A stretch of 5,524 nt of DNA, taken from Draconibacterium orientale (lineage in GTDB: Bacteria > Bacteroidota > Bacteroidia > Bacteroidales > UBA12170). Of the stretch, positions 1 to 5,524 are shown in pieces. Both the position numbers and the translations under genes were made by a program. Each line of letters starts with the position of its first letter. Position 1 is the stretch's first letter. Where the stretch lies: NCBI GenBank assembly GCA_020718315.1, contig DYSK01000119.1, positions 1 through 5,524 on the forward strand, written 5' to 3'. The notes beneath the pieces are model-generated. The model was not told the DNA's origin. It saw only the letters and a list, made by a program, of their open reading frames with translations, and did not search any database.

Positions 1-186
1 TCGCACAAAAACCTTGTAAGAAAAAACTACAACAATTCTATTAGGTCAATCAACTGTAGGCAGTCTGCCAAATTCGAGCACCCATCAGGGAAAGTTACTT
101 CGAAAGTTTCCCTTAGGAACAATGTGTTAACGATTTGTGATTTTTAATCAACAACGAAAATACGATCATTTAGATTTATACATTAT
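1..186. other. Intergenic tail downstream of the DUF4249 gene, no gene seen
   Basis: No convincing open reading frame is visible on either strand. Three small symmetric elements are present: a perfect palindrome GGCAGTCTGCC (59-69); a stem-loop at 88-112 pairing GGGAAA with TTTCCC and CTT with AAG around a CGA loop, with a 4-base bulge; and a short stem at 135-154 pairing TTGTGATT with AATC-A-ACAA. None is followed on the minus strand by a clear T-run, so I do not call a rho-independent terminator for the lipoprotein gene, although 88-112 could act as an mRNA 3'-end structure. Confidence 0.4.
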
Positions 187-1041
187 TCATTTCTTAAACT
201 CAGGCGTAATAGCAAACGAACGAGTAACTGAATAAGCAGTAAAATAGCCAAAAGCCCCATTATTCAGATTTCCTTGAATATTTGCCGGCGGACCGCTGAA
301 AAGCGGATTAGAACCGAAGAGTTCTGTTTGTGCTTCTGTCAGAAAATCGAAATATTCTTTTTCAATGTTGTTTACTTCGGCAGTTATGGTATCACCGGGC
401 TTCAATTGTTGTTCACTATTCCCCTGGTCAATGTATGCTATCGGTAACCCATTGGTATAATTCCCGTTAAAAAACTTATCATCGGTAATCAGCCATTCAT
501 TGAGCGTATCGGTAAGCAAAACCTGGTCTTTATACAATAAAAACCTGTAAAAATCAACTGTTGGAGGCTCCAGAACATAGCATTTCACTTCCCATACCCC
601 GTTTTCTGACCATTCAGGATGGTACAACAGGCTTATGGAATCCATTGGAGTTACAGGGTAAAGGGTTGAACGGGCAATATAATCATCAAATCCGCCAATA
701 GCATTTGCAAGTTTTATATCCAGCAAGTAAGTCTTTCCCGGGATACCATGTACATTGGGTTCGGTACAATATACACCAGGAGTTTTTTCTGTAAGATCAA
801 ATGTTTGTGTTCCATCAAAAATAGATACCAAAGCGCCAGTTACCGGCGGTGGAGATTGATTGTAATAATAGCTCGAAGTAGATGTTAAGAACACTGTATG
901 AGCCATAGTATCTGTGGTTATAGACCCGTCAACTACCAGGCGGGTATAACTATCGTCGAGCGGGATATCTATCCTTTCGGTACAGGAAACCGCTATGAGT
1001 GACAAGATAGCGGATATGAATAGGATTGTTCTGAATTTCAT
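187..1041 (-). CDS. DUF4249 domain-containing lipoprotein, probable partner of the adjacent TonB-dependent receptor
   Basis: A 284-residue predicted outer-membrane or surface lipoprotein of the DUF4249 family, whose biochemical role is not established. Seen: a basic N-terminus (MKFR), a hydrophobic stretch at about 5-18 and a lipobox-like AVSC with the lipidated cysteine at 20 (Ala rather than Leu at -3, slightly off consensus). An N-terminal beta-rich, Ig-like part (about 33-125) follows, with the family-like patterns LVVDGSI (35-41), VTGALVSIFDG (67-77) and GIPGKTYLLDI (99-109). The C-terminal part holds DDKFFNG (187-193), the PGDTITAEV pattern (215-223) and the PPANIQGNLNNGAFGYF signature (251-267). 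Length is in the family's usual range. The start is fixed by the signal peptide; the upstream sequence is A/T-rich without a strong ribosome site, as is usual in Bacteroidota. The gene lies 131 bases downstream of the receptor gene on the same strand, the common arrangement for this family. That it helps substrate capture at the receptor is inference from context. Confidence 0.9.
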   Translation of the reverse strand: MKFRTILFISAILSLIAVSCTERIDIPLDDSYTRLVVDGSITTDTMAHTVFLTSTSSYYYNQSPPPVTGALVSIFDGTQTFDLTEKTPGVYCTEPNVHGIPGKTYLLDIKLANAIGGFDDYIARSTLYPVTPMDSISLLYHPEWSENGVWEVKCYVLEPPTVDFYRFLLYKDQVLLTDTLNEWLITDDKFFNGNYTNGLPIAYIDQGNSEQQLKPGDTITAEVNNIEKEYFDFLTEAQTELFGSNPLFSGPPANIQGNLNNGAFGYFTAYSVTRSFAITPEFKK

Positions 1042-1163
1042 TGCTATTATTATACATTTATGTTTTAGCGGTTGAGCTTTTTAAGATTAAAAATTCAACA
1101 TAAATTTTCGGCTTTCACTAATAAAGTGCAAAATTCAAGTTTTTACTTTCATTCTCATTTTTC

Positions 1164-1202
1164 CCAGCTATTTTAAAATTTAAAGTTATATGTAATAGCT
1201 GG
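1164..1202 (-). repeat. 9-bp stem-loop across the receptor stop codon
   Basis: CCAGCTATT (1164-1172) is perfectly complementary to AATAGCTGG (1194-1202), with a 21-base A/T-rich loop that contains the TAA stop of the receptor gene (1173-1175). On the minus strand the stem is followed by GAAAAATG rather than a T-run, so it is not a canonical terminator. It sits between the receptor gene and the lipoprotein gene and could act as an mRNA-processing or 3'-stabilising hairpin that sets their expression ratio. The pairing is seen; the function is inference. Confidence 0.5.
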
Positions 1203-3530
1203 AATAACCGAAAACAGGTACGTTTTTTCGGCATAGGTTATATTAGGGTCAATATTATCCTGAGTGAAATTAATCGCCCATGCATTATGCCTGTTATAGG
1301 CATTGTAGACTGAAAAATTCCACTCCCCATACCATTTCTTACCTGGTTTTTCCTTTCCTTTCAATGTAACAGACAGATCAAGCCGGTGATAATCGGGTAA
1401 TCGGTAAGCATTGCGATTTGAATAGATTGGAAGAATTGCGTTTCCATAAACAGCTCTACCGGTTGGGAAGGTCACGGGGAGACCGGTTGCATAAGTCCAG
1501 ATCATGGAAGCTGAGATGCGCCTGGTAATATCGTAATTAGCTACTAAATTCACCGAATTGGGTTTGTCGTAAGGTGCATTATACCGATTGCCACCATTTA
1601 TTTCAGGGATTATACGGAATGATCTTGAATAGGTATAGCTTAACCACCCGGTTAGCTTTCCTTCATTTTTACGTATCATAGTCTCAACTCCATAAGAATA
1701 GCCGTTTCCTATACGTATTTCGCCTTCCAGGTATGGATTGAGCAACAGTTGAGCATGATCGCGAAAGTCTATCACTTGTTTGTAATTTTTATAGTAAACT
1801 TCCGCCGAAAGCTCATACATGTTTTTATTTAAGTTTCGGAAATAGCCAATGCCAACCTGGTCAGCCAACTGAGGTTTCACATTGGGTGTAGCCGGGAACC
1901 ATATATCAAGCGGAGTTCCTGAAGTAGAATTCTGAGCTAAAGTAAGATATTGTGCTGTATGCGAATAGCTGCCTTTTATGGATGAAACCTGGTTAAGAAG
2001 GTAGGTAAAAGCAAGCCGGGGTTCAAGGTTGCCATAAACATTAAATGAATCACCTTTTTTATATACAGTACTGTCGATAGGATTGTAGTCTGCATCATAA
2101 TTAAAATAAGTTCCGGGGCCAACATTCTGAAATAATGAAAACCGCAGGCCATATTTCAAAGTTAATTTTGGTGCAACTTTATATTCGTCAGATACATATA
2201 AACTATATTCAAAAGCATATTCCGCCGGTAAAATAAATTCAGTAAAAGCGCTTTCACTGCCGGTTCCGTTGGCCGTTCCGGGGAAAAACTCATGAAACAT
2301 AATGGTTGCTCCATATTTTAAAGTATGTTTATCCGTTAAATAATGAGTAAAATCAAAGCGTGCCGAATAATCGCGCATCATCGAAGTCCATTTGAACGAA
2401 GTGGCTTCTCCTTCGGGAGTTCCGAGTTCATAATTGTAACGCGAATAAATCAGGCTGAGGTTGAAAAAGAGTTTTTTCGAAAAAAGGTGGTTCCAGCGGA
2501 ATGAGGCTGTCTGGTTGCCAAAACCCATGGAAGCAAACTGATTTTTAAACGTATCATGACCTACATAGCCTGAAAGATAAAGCCTGTTATTTTCGTTGAT
2601 CACATGAGAAAGTTTCATGTTAAAATCGTAGAAATAAAGTTTGTTGTTGTGGACATTCTCGTCTTTTGCAAAAGGAAGAAACAAGTCAGCATACGTTCGG
2701 CGGCCGGAAACCAGGAATGTTGTGCGATCTCTGATAATGGGCCCTTCTAATGTCAGTTTACTCGAAACAGTACCAATGCTACCGGTAACACCAAACTTTT
2801 TGGAATTTCCATCCCTCATACGCACATCGAGCAGCGACGAAAGCCGGCCACCGTAAGCCGCCGGTATATCACCTTTATAAAGTGTAACTTCTTTGATGGC
2901 ATCATTATTAAATACCGAAAAGAATCCAAGTAGGTGGGAAGCATTATGGATGGTGGCCTCGTCCAGAAGAATCAGGTTCTGATCGGAACTTCCTCCACGA
3001 ACACTGAAACCTGTTGACCCTTCACTTGTCGCCTGCACACCAGGCATCAGTTGCAATACTTTAACCACATCAATTTCGCCTAATAGGGCAGGAACTTTCT
3101 GAATAGTTTTGATATCCAGTTTAGCTATACTCATCTCGGGGGCTTTCACATTTTCATCGGAGCGTTTCCCTGTGATGGTAACTTCGCCAAGTTGTAATTC
3201 AACCGGTTTCAGGTTAATATCCATTGACACGTTTTGATTGAGCTCAATTGTCTTTTCAATGGTTTCAAACCCCACATAGGAATAGCGTACGATATATTTA
3301 CCCGGCAGAAGACTTAATGAATAAAAGCCGTAAACATTTGTAACTGAGCCCACTTTCAGTTCAGTACAATATACTGAGACACCGATCAGTAATTCACCAT
3401 TCGACTGATCGTGCACATAACCGCTTAATGTAACTTTTGCCTGATCGTTCTCCCCCGAAGGCAAAGCAAAAGCAGGTTTGGAAATTAAAATCAGGAACAC
3501 TGAAAGAAGTATAAAAATAAAAAGCTTCAT
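1173..3530 (-). CDS. TonB-dependent outer-membrane receptor with carboxypeptidase-regulatory-like domain
   Basis: A 785-residue outer-membrane transporter predicted to import a substrate using energy from TonB-ExbBD. Seen in order: a signal peptide (about 1-22, ending AFA); a carboxypeptidase-D-regulatory-like beta-sandwich domain (about 33-110; SGYVHDQSNGELLIGVSV, then YGFYSLSLLPGKY); a linker with GEVTITGKR (115-123); a plug domain (about 140-245) with LPALLGE-like VPALLGEIDVVKVLQLMPGV (146-165), GFSVRGGSSDQNLILLD (174-190) and AAYGGRLSSLLDVRMRDG (224-241); then a beta-barrel rich in aromatic, alternating strands. The chain ends YNFKF: the terminal phenylalanine is the usual barrel-assembly signal. 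The plug motifs match the receptor subgroup found beside DUF4249 genes rather than classic SusC. The gene appears intact, with no frameshift. It is followed by the lipoprotein gene, and a 9-bp dyad lies 73-100 bases upstream of the start. The substrate cannot be deduced; no siderophore, sugar or cobalamin gene is in the window. Confidence 0.95.
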   Translation of the reverse strand: MKLFIFILLSVFLILISKPAFALPSGENDQAKVTLSGYVHDQSNGELLIGVSVYCTELKVGSVTNVYGFYSLSLLPGKYIVRYSYVGFETIEKTIELNQNVSMDINLKPVELQLGEVTITGKRSDENVKAPEMSIAKLDIKTIQKVPALLGEIDVVKVLQLMPGVQATSEGSTGFSVRGGSSDQNLILLDEATIHNASHLLGFFSVFNNDAIKEVTLYKGDIPAAYGGRLSSLLDVRMRDGNSKKFGVTGSIGTVSSKLTLEGPIIRDRTTFLVSGRRTYADLFLPFAKDENVHNNKLYFYDFNMKLSHVINENNRLYLSGYVGHDTFKNQFASMGFGNQTASFRWNHLFSKKLFFNLSLIYSRYNYELGTPEGEATSFKWTSMMRDYSARFDFTHYLTDKHTLKYGATIMFHEFFPGTANGTGSESAFTEFILPAEYAFEYSLYVSDEYKVAPKLTLKYGLRFSLFQNVGPGTYFNYDADYNPIDSTVYKKGDSFNVYGNLEPRLAFTYLLNQVSSIKGSYSHTAQYLTLAQNSTSGTPLDIWFPATPNVKPQLADQVGIGYFRNLNKNMYELSAEVYYKNYKQVIDFRDHAQLLLNPYLEGEIRIGNGYSYGVETMIRKNEGKLTGWLSYTYSRSFRIIPEINGGNRYNAPYDKPNSVNLVANYDITRRISASMIWTYATGLPVTFPTGRAVYGNAILPIYSNRNAYRLPDYHRLDLSVTLKGKEKPGKKWYGEWNFSVYNAYNRHNAWAINFTQDNIDPNITYAEKTYLFSVIPAITYNFKF

Positions 3531-3594
3531 AAATGAGGTGAAATTCGGCTTGATAAAGCGCCTGTAATAATTGATTTAAATGTTTTTATTTACC

Positions 3595-3630
3595 CAATGT
3601 TATTTGTAAAGGTCCACACCACTTTACAAA
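3595..3630 (-). promoter_or_regulatory. Candidate operator/promoter region of the receptor gene (9-bp perfect dyad)
   Basis: TTTGTAAAG (3603-3611) and CTTTACAAA (3622-3630) form a perfect 9-bp inverted repeat with a 10-base spacer, 73-100 bases upstream of the receptor ATG. On the minus strand it is directly followed by TAACATTG (3602-3595), one mismatch from the Bacteroidota -7 consensus TAnnTTTG. A TTTG lies at the start of the dyad, but its spacing to the -7 candidate is 24 bases, longer than usual, so the promoter call is weak. No T-run follows on the minus strand, which argues against a terminator. The symmetry is seen; its use as a repressor or activator site for the receptor-lipoprotein unit is inference. 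Confidence 0.45.
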
Positions 3631-3686
3631 ATTTATGATTCTGACTAATAAAGGATTTATTCCTTTTTTAGGTTCCGACAATCGTA

Positions 3687-3814
3687 TAACGGTTTGCCGC
3701 TAAGCCCAGACAGGGAGTAAAAACCGCTTCTCTGTCCCGCATTAACAGTTATGCTAAGTTAGGAAAAACTTTCATTTCTGAAAGTCAAACCCTGATTGGC
3801 CTTAGCGGCTGTTA
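3687..3814. repeat. 128-base imperfect inverted repeat (MITE-like or attC-like)
   Basis: The left arm has TAAC (3687-3690), GCCGCTAAG (3696-3704) and CAGGG (3711-3715). The right arm has the complements in mirrored order: CCCTG (3790-3794), CTTAGCGGC (3801-3809) and GTTA (3811-3814). The arms pair over 9 uninterrupted bases, plus flanking blocks separated by small mismatches. The left arm has a 5-base unpaired GGTTT between TAAC and the long stem where the right arm has one base. The middle contains two smaller symmetric words, TAACAGTTA (3743-3751) and CTAAGTTAG (3754-3762), and a 7-bp hairpin. AAC/GTT-ended cores around a long bulged stem recall integron attC recombination sites or a short non-autonomous element. 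The cores fit the attC consensus only partly and no target duplication is evident, so the identity is open. Confidence 0.5.
3763..3785 (-). terminator. Possible weak rho-independent terminator of the Doc operon
   Basis: Read on the minus strand, ACTTTCA and TGAAAGT (3785-3768) form a 7-bp stem closed by a GAAA tetraloop, followed by a run of T and then CC. It lies about 180 bases downstream of the toxin stop codon, inside the long inverted repeat. The stem has only two G-C pairs, so termination would be weak. It could equally be just an inner arm of the repeat. Confidence 0.35.
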
Positions 3815-3860
3815 CCAACTGGCCTTTATTAATTTTCAATCAATTAGCTATCAATTTTGC

Positions 3861-3962
3861 AGTGCCTTGTGCGTTCGGACAGACACACTCTTTGACAAGT
3901 TTTGGTCGTGCGGTTGGCTTTTTGAGCGGCTTGGCAATGTGTGTGGCTGTGAAGCGTTGGCA
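3861..3962. repeat. G/T-rich irregular repeat abutting the toxin stop codon
   Basis: The plus strand is strikingly rich in G and T and carries three related words: GCGGTTGGC (3910-3918), GCGGCTTGGCA (3926-3936) and GCGTTGGCA (3954-3962). ACACAC (3883-3888) can pair with the GTGTGT in 3939-3944. The last word ends immediately before the toxin stop codon. The stretch reads like a dispersed intergenic repeat of the kind common between Bacteroidota genes, but copies elsewhere cannot be checked here. Confidence 0.45.
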
Positions 3963-4406
3963 TTAGTTTTCATGATTTGATATTGCTTCAAATATTTTCA
4001 ATTTTATTTCTTCATTTATCTCAGGCTCATTAATTACCGAGTTTATCACTTCAAAGAGCAAATCTTTATCTATTGCTCCTGATGCTAAGTGGTAACTAAT
4101 ATTCTCCATTTCTCTGATAAATCTCGATACAATAAAAACGTATCCGTTTATTAACAAGAAATGTGCTCCCAATGCAATTGCAATCCGTTTATTTCCATCG
4201 TTGAAACAATGAAATTTGTTAGAACAGAAAAACAAATGTGTCAACTTATCCACAAAGGCAGGATAATAATCATCGTTTTGAATATGGTCTAAAACACTTT
4301 CAAGTTTGCCAATGTCAAGAATGCCATCATCGCCACCTCCACTAACTTCAACAGTTTTCCGATGAATCTCTTTTGCTTGTTCTATGTTGATATAAAACAA
4401 TCTCAT
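3963..4406 (-). CDS. doc: Doc-type Fic toxin (death-on-curing family)
   Basis: A 147-residue cytoplasmic Fic-fold protein of the death-on-curing family. The catalytic motif HCFNDGNKR (66-74) is intact: His66, Phe68, Asp70, Gly71, Asn72, Lys73, Arg74, matching the Doc form HxFx(D/E)GNKR rather than the AMPylase form HPFxxGNGR. The N-terminus shows the family pattern INIEQAKEIHRKTVEVSGG (6-24), then DDGILDIGKLESVL (26-39). In phage P1, Doc phosphorylates EF-Tu and halts translation; that activity here is inferred from the motif. It is somewhat longer than P1 Doc (126 residues), with a charged C-terminal helix. No strict (S/T)xxxE(G/N) Fic-inhibitory motif is seen; SVINEP (123-128) is the nearest. 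The start codon lies within ATGA, overlapping the stop of the upstream HTH gene, and purine-rich AAGAAAGAGA precedes it, implying translational coupling. The symbol names the family; orthology to P1 doc is not implied. Confidence 0.9.
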   Translation of the reverse strand: MRLFYINIEQAKEIHRKTVEVSGGGDDGILDIGKLESVLDHIQNDDYYPAFVDKLTHLFFCSNKFHCFNDGNKRIAIALGAHFLLINGYVFIVSRFIREMENISYHLASGAIDKDLLFEVINSVINEPEINEEIKLKIFEAISNHEN

Positions 4407-5419
4407 TCTCTTTCTTTTAAGCGTTTAAATACATCCTTTGCCTCTTCAAGTCTTTCGGCTAATTCCTTACTCTTTTCACCCAAGAAACGTTCAAAATCTT
4501 TTGCAGGTACGGCTCCAACATATTCTTCTAATTGTTGATGCAAAACTTCTCTAAAAGCCAAGTCTCGACTTGCCATTTTTCGTCTTGCTTTCTCAATCAA
4601 CGGAACCCATAAAGGTAACTGCTCAAATGCAGAAAAAAGATTGTCTATTTCAAAACTTGTGAGTTTTCTGCCAAGTTTATTGTATCGCTCTTCGATTAGT
4701 TCTGCTAAACCAAATTCATAACTTGAAATCAGGTCTAAAACCTCGTTGTACATCGTTTCACGAACGTTGTCCTTTTCGCTGAGTTTCAAAATCTGACGGT
4801 ATTCCGTAGCATGTTCTTTGAAAATGGATTGATATATCTTATTTGTGTAAATAGCATACTTTGCATTTCCCATTGCAATATAATTGCTTAAAGAATCAGT
4901 AAACTCTTTTCTGTACCTTTCTTCTTTATAATAACTAAGAATAAAGTCTTCGTCTCGTTGATTTATATATTTTGTGCTACCACCTGTGCGTTTGTTGATA
5001 GTGTCAAGTACAATATCAAGAACAATGCCTCTGAGCGTTCTTGCTTTATCGCTCTCTGTCAGTAGCATACCGAGGTTTAAGAATGCTCGAAAATTGAAAA
5101 TTCCTAAATTTGCAGTCGACAGAGCGACATTTATGTCGGTCGCCTCAATATCTTTAACAAGTAACTTAAACTCTTTCAATCTTTTACCCTTCAATACCTC
5201 GTAACCATTCACCTTTAATTCCTTATCGTGAATTTCGAGATAACGCTCTATAGTTCGTTCATCAATTTCGAAGAAAGATGCAATTTGACTTTTTAAAAAG
5301 CGGAACTGATTATCAAACACGATTCCTTCAATCCCTACCGCATTTTGAATTTCTCCAATTGCATAGTTATTATTTAATATATTTTGCCGTGCTACGGTCG
5401 AGTTTGTTAAATCTTTCAT
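4403..5419 (-). CDS. Large HTH DNA-binding protein, RhuM/antirepressor-like, putative Doc antitoxin/regulator
   Basis: A 338-residue soluble protein with no signal peptide or membrane segment. Seen: a helix-turn-helix at about 43-66 (KSQIASFFEIDERTIERYLE), followed by a basic link NGYEVLKGKRLKEFK (71-85). A second region at about 105-140 reads FNFRAFLNLGMLLTESDKAR then LRGIVLDIVLD, resembling the core of RhuM-type and phage antirepressor (BRO/ANT-like) proteins. The remainder is highly helical and charged, ending in a predicted coiled-coil-like tail (about 305-338). It is the first gene of a two-gene unit and overlaps the Doc toxin gene by 4 bases. RhuM-like domains are known fused to Fic/Doc domains, so this may be the split form. 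Its likely roles are autorepression of the operon and neutralising Doc; neither is shown. It does not resemble Phd, which is about 73 residues. A small TTAAT/ATTAA dyad (5426-5440) just upstream of the start could be an operator, but it is A/T-rich and may be chance. Confidence 0.75.
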   Translation of the reverse strand: MKDLTNSTVARQNILNNNYAIGEIQNAVGIEGIVFDNQFRFLKSQIASFFEIDERTIERYLEIHDKELKVNGYEVLKGKRLKEFKLLVKDIEATDINVALSTANLGIFNFRAFLNLGMLLTESDKARTLRGIVLDIVLDTINKRTGGSTKYINQRDEDFILSYYKEERYRKEFTDSLSNYIAMGNAKYAIYTNKIYQSIFKEHATEYRQILKLSEKDNVRETMYNEVLDLISSYEFGLAELIEERYNKLGRKLTSFEIDNLFSAFEQLPLWVPLIEKARRKMASRDLAFREVLHQQLEEYVGAVPAKDFERFLGEKSKELAERLEEAKDVFKRLKERE

Positions 5420-5524
5420 TCTAACTTAATGTCATATTAATTTAAAAAGCCCATAATTTACTAATTTCTTTTCTATGAAGCAGGAGCATTGGCAAAAAAA
5501 CAGCTCTTTTGCAAGCTGAAGCAT
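5420..5524. other. Leader of the HTH-Doc operon, with overlapping short hairpins
   Basis: This is A/T-rich leader DNA up to the window edge. GCAAAA (5492-5497) pairs with TTTTGC (5507-5512), and CAGCT (5501-5505) pairs with AGCTG (5514-5518). The two stems overlap and are mutually exclusive. A 7-base direct repeat TGAAGCA occurs at 5476 and 5517. No good match to the Bacteroidota promoter consensus TTTG-N19-TAnnTTTG was found. The element is cut by the window end. Confidence 0.35.

Larger units (their letters stand above)
3531..3962. other. 432-base structured intergenic region between the receptor and the Doc operon
   Basis: No convincing gene. Part 3531-3660 is A/T-rich and is the leader of the receptor gene, with a strong dyad at 3603-3630. 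Part 3687-3814 is a long imperfect inverted repeat with an inner hairpin. Part 3861-3962 is G/T-rich on the plus strand, with repeated GCG-TTGGC-type words, and ends exactly at the toxin stop codon. The composition and repetitiveness of the last two parts differ from the flanking genes and suggest a dispersed repeat or a mobile-element remnant. Confidence 0.6.

Noticed and set aside
88..112. Stem-loop as terminator of the DUF4249 gene
   Set aside because: The stem is bulged, has few G-C pairs and is not followed by a T-run on the minus strand.
2641..2856. Plus-strand frame of 71 codons
   Set aside because: It lies entirely inside the well-supported receptor gene on the opposite strand and its translation resembles no family; it is an antisense shadow.
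3861..3962. CRISPR array
   Set aside because: The repeated words are short, irregularly spaced and unequal; there are no uniform repeats or spacers.
4974..5204. Plus-strand frame of 76 codons
   Set aside because: It is antisense to the HTH protein gene, with a Ser/Leu-rich translation lacking any motif; it is a shadow.
4403..5419. Phd/YefM-type antitoxin
   Set aside because: The protein is far too long, and its N-terminal DNA-binding part looks like a helix-turn-helix rather than the Phd fold.
5432..5524. Minus-strand frame open from the window edge to a TGA (30 codons)
   Set aside because: The translation begins MLQLAKELFFCQCSCF and shows no recognisable domain. The DNA is A/T-rich with hairpins, so it is probably leader rather than the end of a gene, although the edge prevents certainty.

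Overview
The window looks like chromosomal DNA of a Bacteroidota (Bacteroidetes) bacterium. The evidence is a TonB-dependent receptor with an N-terminal carboxypeptidase-regulatory-like domain followed by a DUF4249 lipoprotein gene, a pairing typical of that phylum. A/T-rich start regions without strong Shine-Dalgarno sequences agree with this. The order or genus cannot be read from the sequence. All four supported genes lie on the minus strand, so transcription runs from high to low coordinates.

Right part (about 3963-5524): a two-gene operon. The first gene (4403-5419) encodes a 338-residue protein with an N-terminal helix-turn-helix and RhuM/phage-antirepressor-like features. It overlaps by 4 bases (ATGA) a Doc-type Fic toxin gene (3963-4406) with an intact HxFxDGNKR catalytic motif. 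This looks like a toxin-antitoxin or related regulatory module in which the usual small Phd antitoxin is replaced by a large DNA-binding protein. It could be a split version of the RhuM/Fic-Doc fusion proteins.

Middle (3531-3962): 432 bases with no convincing gene but several structures. A G/T-rich, internally repetitive stretch abuts the toxin stop codon. A 128-base imperfect inverted repeat has TAAC/GTTA ends and a small terminator-like hairpin inside; it resembles a MITE or an integron attC site, though neither is shown. A perfect 9-bp dyad lies 73-100 bases upstream of the receptor start and looks like an operator or 5'-UTR element.

Left part (187-3530): the receptor gene (1173-3530) and, 131 bases downstream, the DUF4249 lipoprotein gene (187-1041). 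They probably form one transcription unit for an outer-membrane uptake system, with the receptor as the TonB-driven channel and the lipoprotein as a probable accessory partner. The substrate is unknown. A 9-bp stem-loop spans the receptor stop codon and may separate expression of the two genes. Bases 1-186 hold only weak hairpins.

The most unusual parts are the Doc/large-HTH pair and the structured intergenic DNA beside it. Together they suggest an acquired cassette-like module next to an ordinary nutrient-uptake locus.
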